DNA from: Desulfurivibrio alkaliphilus AHT 2
Lineage (GTDB): Bacteria; Desulfobacterota; Desulfobulbia; Desulfobulbales; Desulfurivibrionaceae
Assembly (NCBI RefSeq): GCF_000092205.1
Contig: NC_014216.1
Span: forward strand, 1,989,742-2,053,741
Length of the DNA stretch: 64,000 nt
Reading direction: 5' to 3'
A model generated the notes under the pieces. That model was not told where the DNA came from. It made no database searches and saw nothing but the letters and a program-made list of their open reading frames with translations. A program made the translations under genes and the position numbers. Below are positions 29,003 through 37,275 of the stretch, piece by piece. The stretch's first letter is position 1. Each line of letters starts with the position of its first letter.

Positions 29003-29461
29003 ATGCTGCCCATCGGTGAGGAACTGCCCCAGACCGTCCGGCTGCTCATTCCCTGGCTGGGCCTGGGGCATGGCATCTTCATGGCCCTGCTGCTGGTCAT
29101 GTTCTTTTATCAGGCCCGCCTGGGCCGCCGCATCCGCATCCGGCGCCAGGCCGGCGAGTCGCCCGAAGGTGCAATAATCCGCCGGCACCGCCGCTTGGGC
29201 CCATGGCTGGCCCTGCTCTGCCTGCTGGGTTTCAGCGGCGGCCTGCTCATCGTCTTTATGAACATGGGCCGGGTTGCCGTCCATCCACCCCACCTGCTCC
29301 TGGGGCTGGCCATCATCCTTACTTTAGGGGGCATTTACGCCGCTTCCCGGCAGATTCGCCCCCGGGAAACCCTTTGGCGGCACCGGCACCGCCGCCTGGG
29401 CATCCTGCTGCTCTCCCTTTACCCGGTGCAGTTGCTGCTAGGCCTGGTGGTGCTGCTTTAG
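29003..29461 (+). CDS. Small four-helix membrane protein, DUF4079-like
   Basis: A 152-residue integral membrane protein with four predicted helices (about 15-38, 65-88, 93-112, 128-152). Conserved-looking His residues occur in the first helix (LGLGHGIF), after a basic loop (IRRHRRLG), in VHPPHLLLG and in WRHRHRRLG. This arrangement resembles DUF4079/cytochrome-b561-type membrane proteins, where His can ligate haem. Function is unknown. The gene follows the cupredoxin-like gene with a good AAGGAGGAG site and may be its membrane redox partner; that is inference. Confidence 0.55.
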   Translation: MLPIGEELPQTVRLLIPWLGLGHGIFMALLLVMFFYQARLGRRIRIRRQAGESPEGAIIRRHRRLGPWLALLCLLGFSGGLLIVFMNMGRVAVHPPHLLLGLAIILTLGGIYAASRQIRPRETLWRHRHRRLGILLLSLYPVQLLLGLVVLL

Positions 29462-29484
29462 GCAGCAGGTTGATTAGGGGTCAA

Positions 29485-29574
29485 TTAGGGGTCAAGTCTT
29501 GACATGACAGTCTGCCTCAGGCTGTCATGTCAAGACTTGACCCCTAAGTCGGTTGTGACCCCTAAGTCGGTTGT
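29485..29574. repeat. 26-bp perfect palindrome plus 18-bp tandem repeat
   Basis: Perfect 26-bp arms (29485-29510 and 29522-29547), beginning TTAGGGGTCAAGTCTTGACA, enclose an 11-nt loop. The end of the right arm is repeated in tandem with an 18-bp period (TGACCCCTAAGTCGGTTG at 29538 and 29556). The second unit supplies the last codons and TAG stop of the phosphomannomutase gene on -. TTGACCCC-type palindromes recall REP elements moved by RAYT transposases; none is present here. It could also act as a bidirectional terminator between the convergent genes. Confidence 0.65.
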
Positions 29575-30938
29575 TCCATCAGCCTGAGCAGTTCAGCGGT
29601 CTTTTCTTGCAGCAACCGTTCATCGGCCCGGGCTTCCACGTTGAGCCGCACCACCGGCTCGGTGTTGGATGAACGCAGGTTGAAGCGCCAGTTTGCAAAC
29701 TCCATGGAAAGCCCATCGGTGCGATCCACCGCCGAGGCCGCCGGGGCAAAATGCCTTTCCACCTCTGCCAGCACCGCCGCCGGGTCCTTGAGCCGGCGGT
29801 TGATCTCGCCGCTGGCGGGAAACAGCCGCATCCTTTCCCCCACCAGTTCCGACAACGGTTGCAGGCGGCGGCAGATCAACTCCAGCACCAGCAGCCAGGG
29901 GATCATGCCGCTGTCGCAATAGGCAAAATCGCGGAAATAGTGGTGGGCGCTCATTTCGCCGCCGTACACCGCATCCTCGATACGCATCCGCTCCTTGATG
30001 AAGGCGTGCCCGGTTTTGCTCATCACCGGTACGCCACCGGCTCGTTCCACCACCTCGATGGTGTTCCAGGTAAGGCGGGGGTCATGGATAATCCTTGCCC
30101 CTGGGTGCCTGGCCAGAAAGGCCTCGGCCAGCAGGCCGACGAGATAATAACCCTCGATGAAGCGGCCGGTTTCATCGAAGAAGAAGCAGCGGTCGAAATC
30201 ACCATCCCAGGCAATCCCGACATCGGCACCATGTTCACGCACCGCCGCCGCCGTGGCTTCCCGGTTTTCCGGCAGCAAAGGATTGGGGATGCCGTGGGGA
30301 AAGGTACCGTCCGGCTGGTGGTGCAGCCGGACGAACTCAAACGGCAGATGCGGCGCCAGGGCGTCCAGCACCGGGCCGGCACAGCCGTTGCCGGCGTTGA
30401 CCACCACCCGCAGGGGCTGGAGTTGCTCCGGCTCCACATAAGAAAGCAGGTGGCGAATGTACTGCTCCCGGAAACTGCCGCTCTTCACCTCCCCCCGGCG
30501 GGTGGCAGCCGGCAGACCGCCGCCCGCCACCAGATCCCTGATCGCCTGCAGGCCGCTTTCCCCGCTGATGGGCCGGGCGCCCTGCCGCACCAGCTTCATG
30601 CCGTTGTAGTCTTGCGGGTTATGGCTGGCGGTAACCATGATCCCGCCGGCAAAATCACCGCTGAAGCCGGCATGATAAATCTCTTCGGTGCCGCACAGGC
30701 CGATATCCGTCACCCCGCAGCCGCCGTCGCACAAGCCATCGGCCAGGGCCGCGCTCAACTCAGCGCTGGTAAGGCGCACATCACGGCCGATCACCACTTG
30801 CCCGGGGCCGAAAATCTCGCCAAAGGCCCGGCCAACGGCCCGAGCCACCCCGGTATTGAGCTCATCCGGCACCCTGCCCCGAATGTCATAGGCCTTGAAG
30901 GCCGAAACCGGCCAGGGGGGGGATTGATCAGCGGCCAT
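29562..30938 (-). CDS. Phosphomannomutase/phosphoglucomutase
   Basis: A 458-residue alpha-D-phosphohexomutase that interconverts hexose 6- and 1-phosphates, supplying mannose-1-phosphate for the GMP synthase next door. Motifs in order: FKAYDIRG (start), the phosphoserine loop [13 protein letters not shown] (about 105-117), metal loop DGDFDRC, sugar loop GGEMSAHHY, and phosphate loop [15 protein letters not shown]. The start is ATG 30938 (MAADQ); the open frame extends 11 codons. It overlaps the end of the GMP/PMI gene by 11 bp. The C-terminal few residues come from a tandem repeat. Confidence 0.93.
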   Translation of the reverse strand: MAADQSPPWPVSAFKAYDIRGRVPDELNTGVARAVGRAFGEIFGPGQVVIGRDVRLTSAELSAALADGLCDGGCGVTDIGLCGTEEIYHAGFSGDFAGGIMVTASHNPQDYNGMKLVRQGARPISGESGLQAIRDLVAGGGLPAATRRGEVKSGSFREQYIRHLLSYVEPEQLQPLRVVVNAGNGCAGPVLDALAPHLPFEFVRLHHQPDGTFPHGIPNPLLPENREATAAAVREHGADVGIAWDGDFDRCFFFDETGRFIEGYYLVGLLAEAFLARHPGARIIHDPRLTWNTIEVVERAGGVPVMSKTGHAFIKERMRIEDAVYGGEMSAHHYFRDFAYCDSGMIPWLLVLELICRRLQPLSELVGERMRLFPASGEINRRLKDPAAVLAEVERHFAPAASAVDRTDGLSMEFANWRFNLRSSNTEPVVRLNVEARADERLLQEKTAELLRLMEQPT

Positions 30939-32364
30939 ACTTGTCCTCCAGGCGGACAATGTCATCTTCACCCAGGTAGCTGCCCGATTGCACCTCGATC
31001 AGCTCCAGGGTGATCTTGCCGGGATTCTCCAGGCGGTGTGAGGCCCCCAGCGGGATATAGGTGGACTGATTTTCGCTCAGCAGCATCACCTGGTCGTCAC
31101 AGGTAATCCGCGCCGAGCCTTTAACCACGATCCAGTGCTCCGCTCGATGATAATGCTGTTGCAGCGAGAGGCTGGCGCCCGGCTTAACGGTGATCCTCTT
31201 GACCTGGAAACGCTCATCCTGGACCAGCCCTTCGTAAGTACCCCAGGGTCGGTGAACCACCCGATGCAGCCGGAGTTCCTCCCGGTTCTGCGCCCGCAAT
31301 CGCTCCACCACCGCCTTAACCTCTTGGTCCCGGCCCCGGTGGGCCACCAGCACCGCGTCGGCGGTTTCCACCACCACCAGATCCTCGACCCCGACGGCGG
31401 CCAGTAAACGGCGATCGGCATGGAGGTAGCAGTTGCGACTGTCCATCACCAGCACATCACCCCGGCAGGCGTTGCCCTGCTGGTCATGATCCGCCACCGC
31501 CAGCAGGGAAGACCAGGAGCCGACATCGGACCAGCCGGCCTCGGGCAACGGTACCACCGCCGCAGCATCGGTTTTTTCCATCACCGCGTAATCGATGGAA
31601 TCCGCCGGGCAAGCGGCAAATTCCGCTACCCCCAGGCGGATGAAATCGAGGTCCCGCGCCGCCTGTTCCCAGGCCCGGCGGCAGGCCTGCAGGATGTCGG
31701 GGGCCAACCGCTCCAGTTCGGCCAACCAGACCGAAGCCCGCAGCAGGAACATGCCGCTGTTCCAGAAATAGCCGCCGGCGGCCAGGTATTGCTGCGCCGT
31801 CGGGCCATCGGGCTTTTCAATGAACCGCTCGACCCGGCAGACCGCGGGAATAACCTCGCTTACCTCCCCGCCGCCGGCCAGCTCTTCCCCGGCCTTGATG
31901 TAGCCGTAACCGGTTTCCGGGCCGGTGGGCAAAACACCGAAGGTCAGGAGCATTCCCTGCTCGGCCATCGGCGCAGCCACGGCCAGCGCCGCCGCCATTA
32001 CCTCCGGGCGGCCAATCAGATGGTCGGCCGGCAACACCAGCAACAGGGGATCATCACCCTCCGCCGTGGCCTGCAAAGCCGCCACCGCCAGTGCCGGGGC
32101 GGTGTTGCGCCCGCAGGGCTCCAGCATAATCGCCGCCGGCTCCACCCCCACCTGGCGCAACTGTTCGGCCACCAGGAAACGGTGCGCCTCGTTGCAGACC
32201 ACCAGGGGCGCTTCGGCCCCGGCAAAATCGGCCACCCGCAGGGCGGTTTCCTGCAGCATGGTCCGCTCACCGGCCAAAGGAAGAAACTGTTTGGGATAAA
32301 GCTCCCGGGAAAGCGGCCAGAGCCGGGTTCCGGAACCCCCTGACAAAATAATGGGAACGATCAT
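30928..32364 (-). CDS. Mannose-1-phosphate guanylyltransferase / mannose-6-phosphate isomerase
   Basis: Bifunctional type II PMI-GMP enzyme of 478 residues making GDP-mannose. The pyrophosphorylase signature [16 protein letters not shown] is at residues 6-21 with PKQFLPL after it. The C-terminal cupin isomerase domain (from about 345) has [27 protein letters not shown] with metal His residues, and [14 protein letters not shown]. It initiates the two-gene - operon with the mutase, divergent from the wza-type gene. The likely product use is the exopolysaccharide of this locus. Confidence 0.94.
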   Translation of the reverse strand: MIVPIILSGGSGTRLWPLSRELYPKQFLPLAGERTMLQETALRVADFAGAEAPLVVCNEAHRFLVAEQLRQVGVEPAAIMLEPCGRNTAPALAVAALQATAEGDDPLLLVLPADHLIGRPEVMAAALAVAAPMAEQGMLLTFGVLPTGPETGYGYIKAGEELAGGGEVSEVIPAVCRVERFIEKPDGPTAQQYLAAGGYFWNSGMFLLRASVWLAELERLAPDILQACRRAWEQAARDLDFIRLGVAEFAACPADSIDYAVMEKTDAAAVVPLPEAGWSDVGSWSSLLAVADHDQQGNACRGDVLVMDSRNCYLHADRRLLAAVGVEDLVVVETADAVLVAHRGRDQEVKAVVERLRAQNREELRLHRVVHRPWGTYEGLVQDERFQVKRITVKPGASLSLQQHYHRAEHWIVVKGSARITCDDQVMLLSENQSTYIPLGASHRLENPGKITLELIEVQSGSYLGEDDIVRLEDKYGR

Positions 32365-32645
32365 AAAATAATTTTACCTCACGCCATCAAAAAATGTAGA
32401 ATATGACAATGTCGCCAAATCATACCGGAGAGTCCACCGCCTAGCAAGATATAGTAAGGGCGCCACCCATTGTAAACCGAAGGTAAACAGAAAATACGCT
32501 TTTCCCTATAGTTACCATTGTCTTTCCGCAACATATATGTTAGAGAGCATGAACTGAAAACTAATTTAATTTAAAAAAAATTTACATTATAGTCTCATCA
32601 ACCAGGTTTCATCACACCTTATCAACTGGCACTGGGAGCAAAAAG
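32365..32645. promoter_or_regulatory. AT-rich divergent promoter region
   Basis: This 281-bp spacer between the divergent GMP/PMI gene and the export gene is much AT-richer than its surroundings, with a run TTTAATTTAAAAAAAATTT and a TATAGT box near 32587-32600. It presumably holds promoters for both directions of the polysaccharide locus. No clear -24/-12 element was found: the TGGCAC near 32629 lacks a correctly spaced GC and lies in the ribosome-site region of the next gene. Confidence 0.4.
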
Positions 32646-33251
32646 ATGAAAGTTTCTTACGGGGTGAAAATTCTGACCCTGCTGGTGGCGTTTTTTCTTT
32701 TTCCCCCCACCCCGTTTTGGGCCTGGGCCGGCAACGACCCTTCAGCACAAGCAACCGCCGACAACCTGCCCCCGGAATACCTCATCGGCATCGGCGACGT
32801 ACTGGAAATTCAAGTCTGGAGAGAGCCGGAATTAACCCGCACCACCCGGGTCCGGCTGGATGGCCGCATCTCCCTGCCCCTGGCCGGCGATATCGCCGCC
32901 GTCGGGCACTCGCCCCAGCAACTGGCCGACCAACTCAAGCAACATTATCGCCAAAAATTAACCGACCCTGAGGTCACGGTGATCCTGGCAGAAAGCAAGC
33001 GCCGCTACTATGTCATCGGCCAGGTAAGACAACCCGGAGAATTTCCCCTGGACGGCAACCTTACCGTGCTGCAAGCCCTGGCCCGAAGCGGCGGTTTCCT
33101 GGAATGGGCCAAGACTTCCGATATAACCGTGATTCGCCCGAGCGAAAAAGGCGAGCAGATTATCCCGTTTAACTACAACGCCATCACCAGCAAAAGGGGC
33201 CGCCAGGCTGCGCTGCCACTTGCCCCCGGCGATACCATTGTCGTGCCGTAA
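32646..33251 (+). CDS. Polysaccharide export protein (Wza-like, exosortase-system type)
   Basis: A short 201-residue Wza-type export protein as found in exosortase A loci. Signal peptide residues 1-28 (ends FWAWAG); no lipobox is seen. The Poly_export domain begins PPEYLIGIGDVLEIQVWREPELT (residues 43-65), followed by VRLDGRISLPLAGDIAA, then a SLBB domain YYVIGQVRQPGEFPLDGNLTVLQALARSGGF, ending PLAPGDTIVVP. It probably forms part of the outer-membrane/periplasmic channel together with the barrel protein encoded next. It starts the + operon. Confidence 0.9.
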   Translation: MKVSYGVKILTLLVAFFLFPPTPFWAWAGNDPSAQATADNLPPEYLIGIGDVLEIQVWREPELTRTTRVRLDGRISLPLAGDIAAVGHSPQQLADQLKQHYRQKLTDPEVTVILAESKRRYYVIGQVRQPGEFPLDGNLTVLQALARSGGFLEWAKTSDITVIRPSEKGEQIIPFNYNAITSKRGRQAALPLAPGDTIVVP

Positions 33252-33322
33252 ACAACCATCGGCATGCCCCCTAAGCATTTTGAACAACAGGCAACTGAAC
33301 CAACCTGGCCCCGGGAGCAACG

Positions 33323-33931
33323 GTGCAAATAAAAGGTCGATGGCAAAATCTGCTGCCGCTGCTTTGCCTGCTGCTTATGGCGCCGGCGCCGGGATGGTCC
33401 CGGGAAAACAATCTGACCGCCACCCTGGCGTTACGCCAGGAATACGATTCAAACCTTGAACTGCGAGAGACTGACCGCAGGTCCGGCTGGTATTCGGTGC
33501 TAAGACCGGGCCTGCAGTTTTCGTCTCGAGGCCGCACAGATCAGTGGCAAGCGAGGTACCTATTGGGCTTCAGAAAAAACCACACCACCGGCGGCGAGTC
33601 GCTGGATCACAATTTTCTCCTGTCTGGCGAAAAGGCTCACTCCGCTCGCCGGCAGACCGCGGTGGTAAACCGTTTTTACGTGTCCGACGATTCAGATTTC
33701 GGCGACGAGCCGGTGGCCGACGTGGACCCGCAACTCTCACCCCGGCGAACCAGAGAACGCTTCCTGCTGAACACCTTTTCCCTGAACAGCCGTTACCAGT
33801 TTGCCGCCCGCGGCACCGTGACCATGGCTTATGAAAACCGGGTTCTCAATAACCGGGTCGGCACCCGGGATGATTACATGCGCCATCACCCCCGGCTTAT
33901 CGTCAGTTACGGTTTCAGCCCGCGCTGTTAA
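33323..33931 (+). pseudogene. 5' part of outer-membrane beta-barrel gene, split by IS21-type element
   Basis: N-terminal 201 codons of an outer-membrane barrel protein typical of exosortase/PEP-CTERM polysaccharide loci. GTG start (33323) follows GGGAGC; a signal peptide (ends APGWS) precedes repeated amphipathic strands such as LALRQEYDSNLELRE. Host sequence ends at 33925; the TGT-TAA that closes the frame belongs to the insertion. Joining 33925 to 36582 (after removing one CGCGC copy) restores the frame into the 3' part, giving about 428 residues. The insertion should abolish function unless it excises. Confidence 0.85.
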
Positions 33932-34009
33932 TGATCACCCTAATGGAGCCACCCATGATCAGCTAATGGAGCCACCCTCAAGTGGCCATTTTGGGGCTCC
34001 GGACGGTTT

Positions 34010-34795
34010 TTAATTTTTGCCTTTTTTAACGTTTTCGGCAACCTCGTTTTTGGGGTATTTGGGCAGCGGCCTGGCCGCTCGAAAACTTTTGCCGTCCAAG
34101 AGCAGGGAGTAAGCGCCGTGGCGGATGCGGTCGATGGTGGCCGAGCCCAGCAGTTTATTGGGGAAGGCGTCGCCCCACTCGTTGAGATCCAGGTTGCTGG
34201 TGATGATGGTGGAACGGCGCTCGTAACGTTCTCCAATCAGATCATGGATATCCTCATCCTGGGGGGTACGCAGGGGTTTGAGGCCAAAGTCGTCAATGAT
34301 CAGCAGGTCGACCTTGGCCAGGGCGTTAAGCCGCCGTTCATAGGCGTTGGTGGCGCGGGCGGCGTGGAGTTGGCCCAGCATCTTGGTCTGGGTGGTGAAG
34401 AGCACATCGTAGCCCATTCTGACCGCGCAGTGGCCGATGGCCTGGGCGATATGGCTCTTGCCGGTGCCGCAGGGGCCGACCACCAGCAGGTTGGCGCCCT
34501 CTTCCAGGAAACGGCAGGTGGCCAAGTCCATGATCAGGGCGCGGTTGATGTTGGGGTTGAAGGAGAAGTCGAACTCCTCCAGGGTTTTGTGGTTACGGAA
34601 GTTGGCCCGGCGGACACGCATGGCGAACTTGCGCTGGGAACGGCGGGCGACTTCGTCCTGTACCAGCATGGCCAGGAAGTCGGTGTAGGCCAGCTTTTCC
34701 TCGATGGCCTGGCGGTTTCTGGCTTCCAGGGAATCAAGGATGCCGGAGAGTCGCAACTGTTTGAGCATGGGGATCAGTTCGGGCATGGGGTTCAT
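34010..34795 (-). CDS. istB: IS21-family helper ATPase IstB
   Basis: A 261-residue AAA+ ATPase that assists the IstA transposase in target capture. Walker A GPCGTGKSH lies near residue 107-115, Walker B LLIIDDFGL near 165-173, and the sensor-type STIITSNLDLNEW follows. The start at 34795 has AGGAGGAAGCTTA in front. It lies 15 bp downstream of istA, the normal istAB order. Confidence 0.95.
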   Translation of the reverse strand: MNPMPELIPMLKQLRLSGILDSLEARNRQAIEEKLAYTDFLAMLVQDEVARRSQRKFAMRVRRANFRNHKTLEEFDFSFNPNINRALIMDLATCRFLEEGANLLVVGPCGTGKSHIAQAIGHCAVRMGYDVLFTTQTKMLGQLHAARATNAYERRLNALAKVDLLIIDDFGLKPLRTPQDEDIHDLIGERYERRSTIITSNLDLNEWGDAFPNKLLGSATIDRIRHGAYSLLLDGKSFRAARPLPKYPKNEVAENVKKGKN

Positions 34796-34810
34796 TAAGC
34801 TTCCTCCTTA

Positions 34811-36319
34811 TCAGTGAAAAAGTTGTTGGCGCTGGAAGCGGCCCTGGCCGCGGTAGGCCACGCCGGCCGCCACCGGTTCCGTTTCCGGGGGCTGTTGGTC
34901 AAGCCCCTTGCCGAGGATGGTTTTGACCGTGATGTATTGGGGGCTGTCGTAGATCAGCGCCCGGTGACAGGCGGCTTCCAGCCGCTCCGGGCCGTATTTG
35001 CCGGCCAACCGGAGCACCCCCTGGGCCGCCCGGAGATGATCAACCACCCGGTGGCTCAACAGCCGCTTGACCAGGTGGTGGCAGCGGGGACCGATCTCAC
35101 CGGCCTGTTTGAGGCACCACTGGGGATCGCGCATCAGGTAGGCGACGGCGTCCGGTGGTAGGTGGTCGACACAGGTGGCCTTCTGGCCGGGTCGGGCACA
35201 GCGGGGATGGACCGCCACCTGTTGATGCTGGTGGTAGATCTTGACGGTGGTTTCCGTCGCCTTGACCCACAGCTTTTTGTGCACCAGCTTGAAGGGGGCG
35301 GAGTAGTAGGCTTTGTCGAACTGGAGATGGCAGTTGCCGTGCAGCTTGTGCTCGGCCCAAACCGCCAACTCCGGGGCCACGGCGGGCAAAGGTTTAAGAA
35401 AAGCCTTCTCCGCCTCGGCGAACATGACCAGCGGCTTTTGCTTGGTGGTGCCGTGGCTACGGTTGCCGGCCGTTGCCAGCACCCACTCCTTAAGCTGACG
35501 ATTGGCGTCGACCAAGCTACGGAACTCGCGCAAGGGCAGGAAGTTGTTTTTGACGTATTTGACGCCGGATTCCACCCGCCCCTTCATCTGGGGTTGGCGC
35601 GGCGGGCAGGGCGAGATCAGAAAGCCGTAACCTTCGGCAAACTCGGCGTAGGAACGGTTCACCGCCGGATCGTGCCAGCAGGCCTTGATGATCCCGGCCT
35701 TGAGGTTGTCGATCATCACCTTGGCCGGCACCCCGCCGAAGAACTCGAAGGCCCGGCGGTGACAACCCAGCCAGGTCGCCACCTTCTGGTCGCGGACGAT
35801 CTCGGCGTACTGGTGCCGGCTGAAGGCCAGGGTCATGACGAACACCCAGGTGGAAAACGGCTTGCCGGTCTGGGAATCAAGCAGCTTGGGGCCGGAACCG
35901 AAGTCCACCTGGGCCGCTTCGCCGGGAGCAAAGTCCAGCATTACCGTGGCTTGAGGGTTGTCCTCTTTGAGGGTCTTAAGAAAACGTCTGACCGAGGAGT
36001 AGCTGCCGGTAAAGCCATGCTCACGCACCAGGGCCTGGTACATGGTGGTGCCGTTGATCCCGGCCGCCTGCCAGGTCTTGAGCTGCTCCTGGTACGGCAG
36101 CAGCATCGGCACCGCCGATTCGCCCGGGGCCGGCAGCGCGAGCACCTTGGCCAGCTCGGCATCATCCGGCAACTCTTGGGCGGGATCGAGCCAGCCCTGC
36201 TGCTGAGCCAAGGCCCGTAACTGCGCGGCCTTGCGGCGGCCCATCAGCTTAGCCTTGGCGATCTGGCGGTCGGATTGAACCGACCGCATTTGGGTAAGAA
36301 CTTGACGGTATTGAAACAT
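34811..36319 (-). CDS. istA: IS21-family transposase IstA
   Basis: A 502-residue DDE transposase. An N-terminal helix-turn-helix region (YRQVLTQMRSVQSDRQIAKAK and the following 100 residues) binds the terminal repeats. The catalytic core begins with the first Asp in GEAAQVDFGSG; the second is in KVMIDNLKAGI, and the Glu in KGRVESGVKYVKNNFLP. It starts at ATG 36319 (MFQYRQ) after AGGAGGTTCGAG; seven upstream codons are open. It looks intact. Confidence 0.94.
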   Translation of the reverse strand: MFQYRQVLTQMRSVQSDRQIAKAKLMGRRKAAQLRALAQQQGWLDPAQELPDDAELAKVLALPAPGESAVPMLLPYQEQLKTWQAAGINGTTMYQALVREHGFTGSYSSVRRFLKTLKEDNPQATVMLDFAPGEAAQVDFGSGPKLLDSQTGKPFSTWVFVMTLAFSRHQYAEIVRDQKVATWLGCHRRAFEFFGGVPAKVMIDNLKAGIIKACWHDPAVNRSYAEFAEGYGFLISPCPPRQPQMKGRVESGVKYVKNNFLPLREFRSLVDANRQLKEWVLATAGNRSHGTTKQKPLVMFAEAEKAFLKPLPAVAPELAVWAEHKLHGNCHLQFDKAYYSAPFKLVHKKLWVKATETTVKIYHQHQQVAVHPRCARPGQKATCVDHLPPDAVAYLMRDPQWCLKQAGEIGPRCHHLVKRLLSHRVVDHLRAAQGVLRLAGKYGPERLEAACHRALIYDSPQYITVKTILGKGLDQQPPETEPVAAGVAYRGQGRFQRQQLFH

Positions 36320-36430
36320 CTCGAACCTCCTGTTGGCCATCGGCTATCCCTCCTGAAAATGGGTTTTTCAGGGGGATATAGCCGATCCGCAGAAAGTCCG
36401 GGACCCGTTTATGAACTTAAGGGAAGGGGT

Positions 36431-36576
36431 GGCGCCATTAGCTGATCCGCAAGTGGCTCCATTAGCTGATCACGCCATGGCTCCATTAGCTGATCACGCC
36501 ATGGCTCCATTAAGCTGATCCTTAACTGGCTCCATTAGCTGATCACGAAGTGGCTCCATAGGGGTGATCATTAACA
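36431..36576. repeat. Multiple terminal repeats of the IS21-type element (right end)
   Basis: Five copies of GGCTCCATTAGCTGATC (at 36431, 36455, 36479, 36503 and 36528, the first and fourth slightly altered) plus a partial copy at 36552 precede the terminus, at roughly 24-25-bp spacing. Two complementary copies occur at the left end (33933-33973). IS21 elements carry such arrays as IstA binding sites. The regular spacing should not be mistaken for a CRISPR array. Confidence 0.85.
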
Positions 36577-37265
36577 CGCGCTGGCAAACGGAGGTTGCAG
36601 CCGGTTATATCCGGGGCGATTTCGACCGGGCCGATGACCTGGAAACCTACACCGGCAATTGGCAGATCATCCACCGCCCGTCCGTGCGTAACCGCTTCAC
36701 CCTGGGCTACGGTTACAACCAGACCAACTACCGGGAAGACACCCCGGACTACCGGTTGCACAGCCTCAGCAGCGGCTGGACCCATCATCTTAACCCGCAC
36801 ACCTCCCTAACCTTAAGCGGTGGCGTAACCAGGCTGGAACGCCGGGACCAGGCCTCGCATGACCACTCTACCTACGCCTTGGGGCTCCAGCGGCAACTGC
36901 AGCGGGGTTCACTTTCCCTAAGCGGCAGTCGCGGCATCGATGAAAGGCAGTTCAGCGGGGGGGACGAGGGCGACCTGGTCCGCTACCGGCAGGTTAACGC
37001 CGCCGGCCGTTATCAGTTAACCGCACGTCTGCACGCCGACCTCACCCTTTCACGGCGCGACAACGATTATGTGGACCGGCCACTGGAGTACCGCGAACGA
37101 ATCCACGAAGCTGGTTTCGGCCTGAACTACCGCCTGGGCCAAAATTACACCATTGCCACCCGTTACCGTTTCCGGGAGCTGGACACCGACGAAAACCTTG
37201 GCGACTACCAGGTGCACCGCTGGTTTGTGGAACTAAGCGGCACCTACCCTCTTATGCAATGGTAA
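36577..37265 (+). pseudogene. 3' part of outer-membrane beta-barrel gene
   Basis: The remaining 227 codons of the split barrel gene, read from 36582 in the same frame as the 5' part after target-duplication removal. Alternating polar/hydrophobic strands such as TLGYGYNQTNYRE, HADLTLSRRDNDYVDR and IATRYRFRELDTDENLG are typical of outer-membrane barrels, and the protein ends with an aromatic residue (SGTYPLMQW), the usual assembly signal. An ATG-like frame beginning at 36564 includes the element edge and is not a real start. Confidence 0.85.
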
Positions 37266-37275
37266 GCAGAAGATC

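Larger units (their letters stand above)
33926..36576. mobile_element. IS21-family insertion sequence, 2651 bp
   Basis: A complete IS21-type element carrying istA and istB on -. Its ends are inverted repeats, TGTTAATGATCACC on the left and GGTGATCATTAACA on the right, with TGT/ACA termini. It is flanked by the 5-bp direct repeat CGCGC (33921-33925 and 36577-36581), a target duplication of typical size. Intact genes, near-identical ends and an exact duplication indicate recent movement. The target is the barrel gene of the polysaccharide locus. Confidence 0.93.

Noticed and set aside
32629-32642. TGGCACTGGGAGCA upstream of the export gene as a -24/-12 promoter
   Set aside because: The GC is not 10 bp from the GG, and the segment serves as the ribosome-site region just before the ATG.
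36431-36560. Regularly spaced repeats resembling a small CRISPR array
   Set aside because: They lie at the end of an IS21-type element, match its inverted terminal sequences and have spacers of only about 7 bp.
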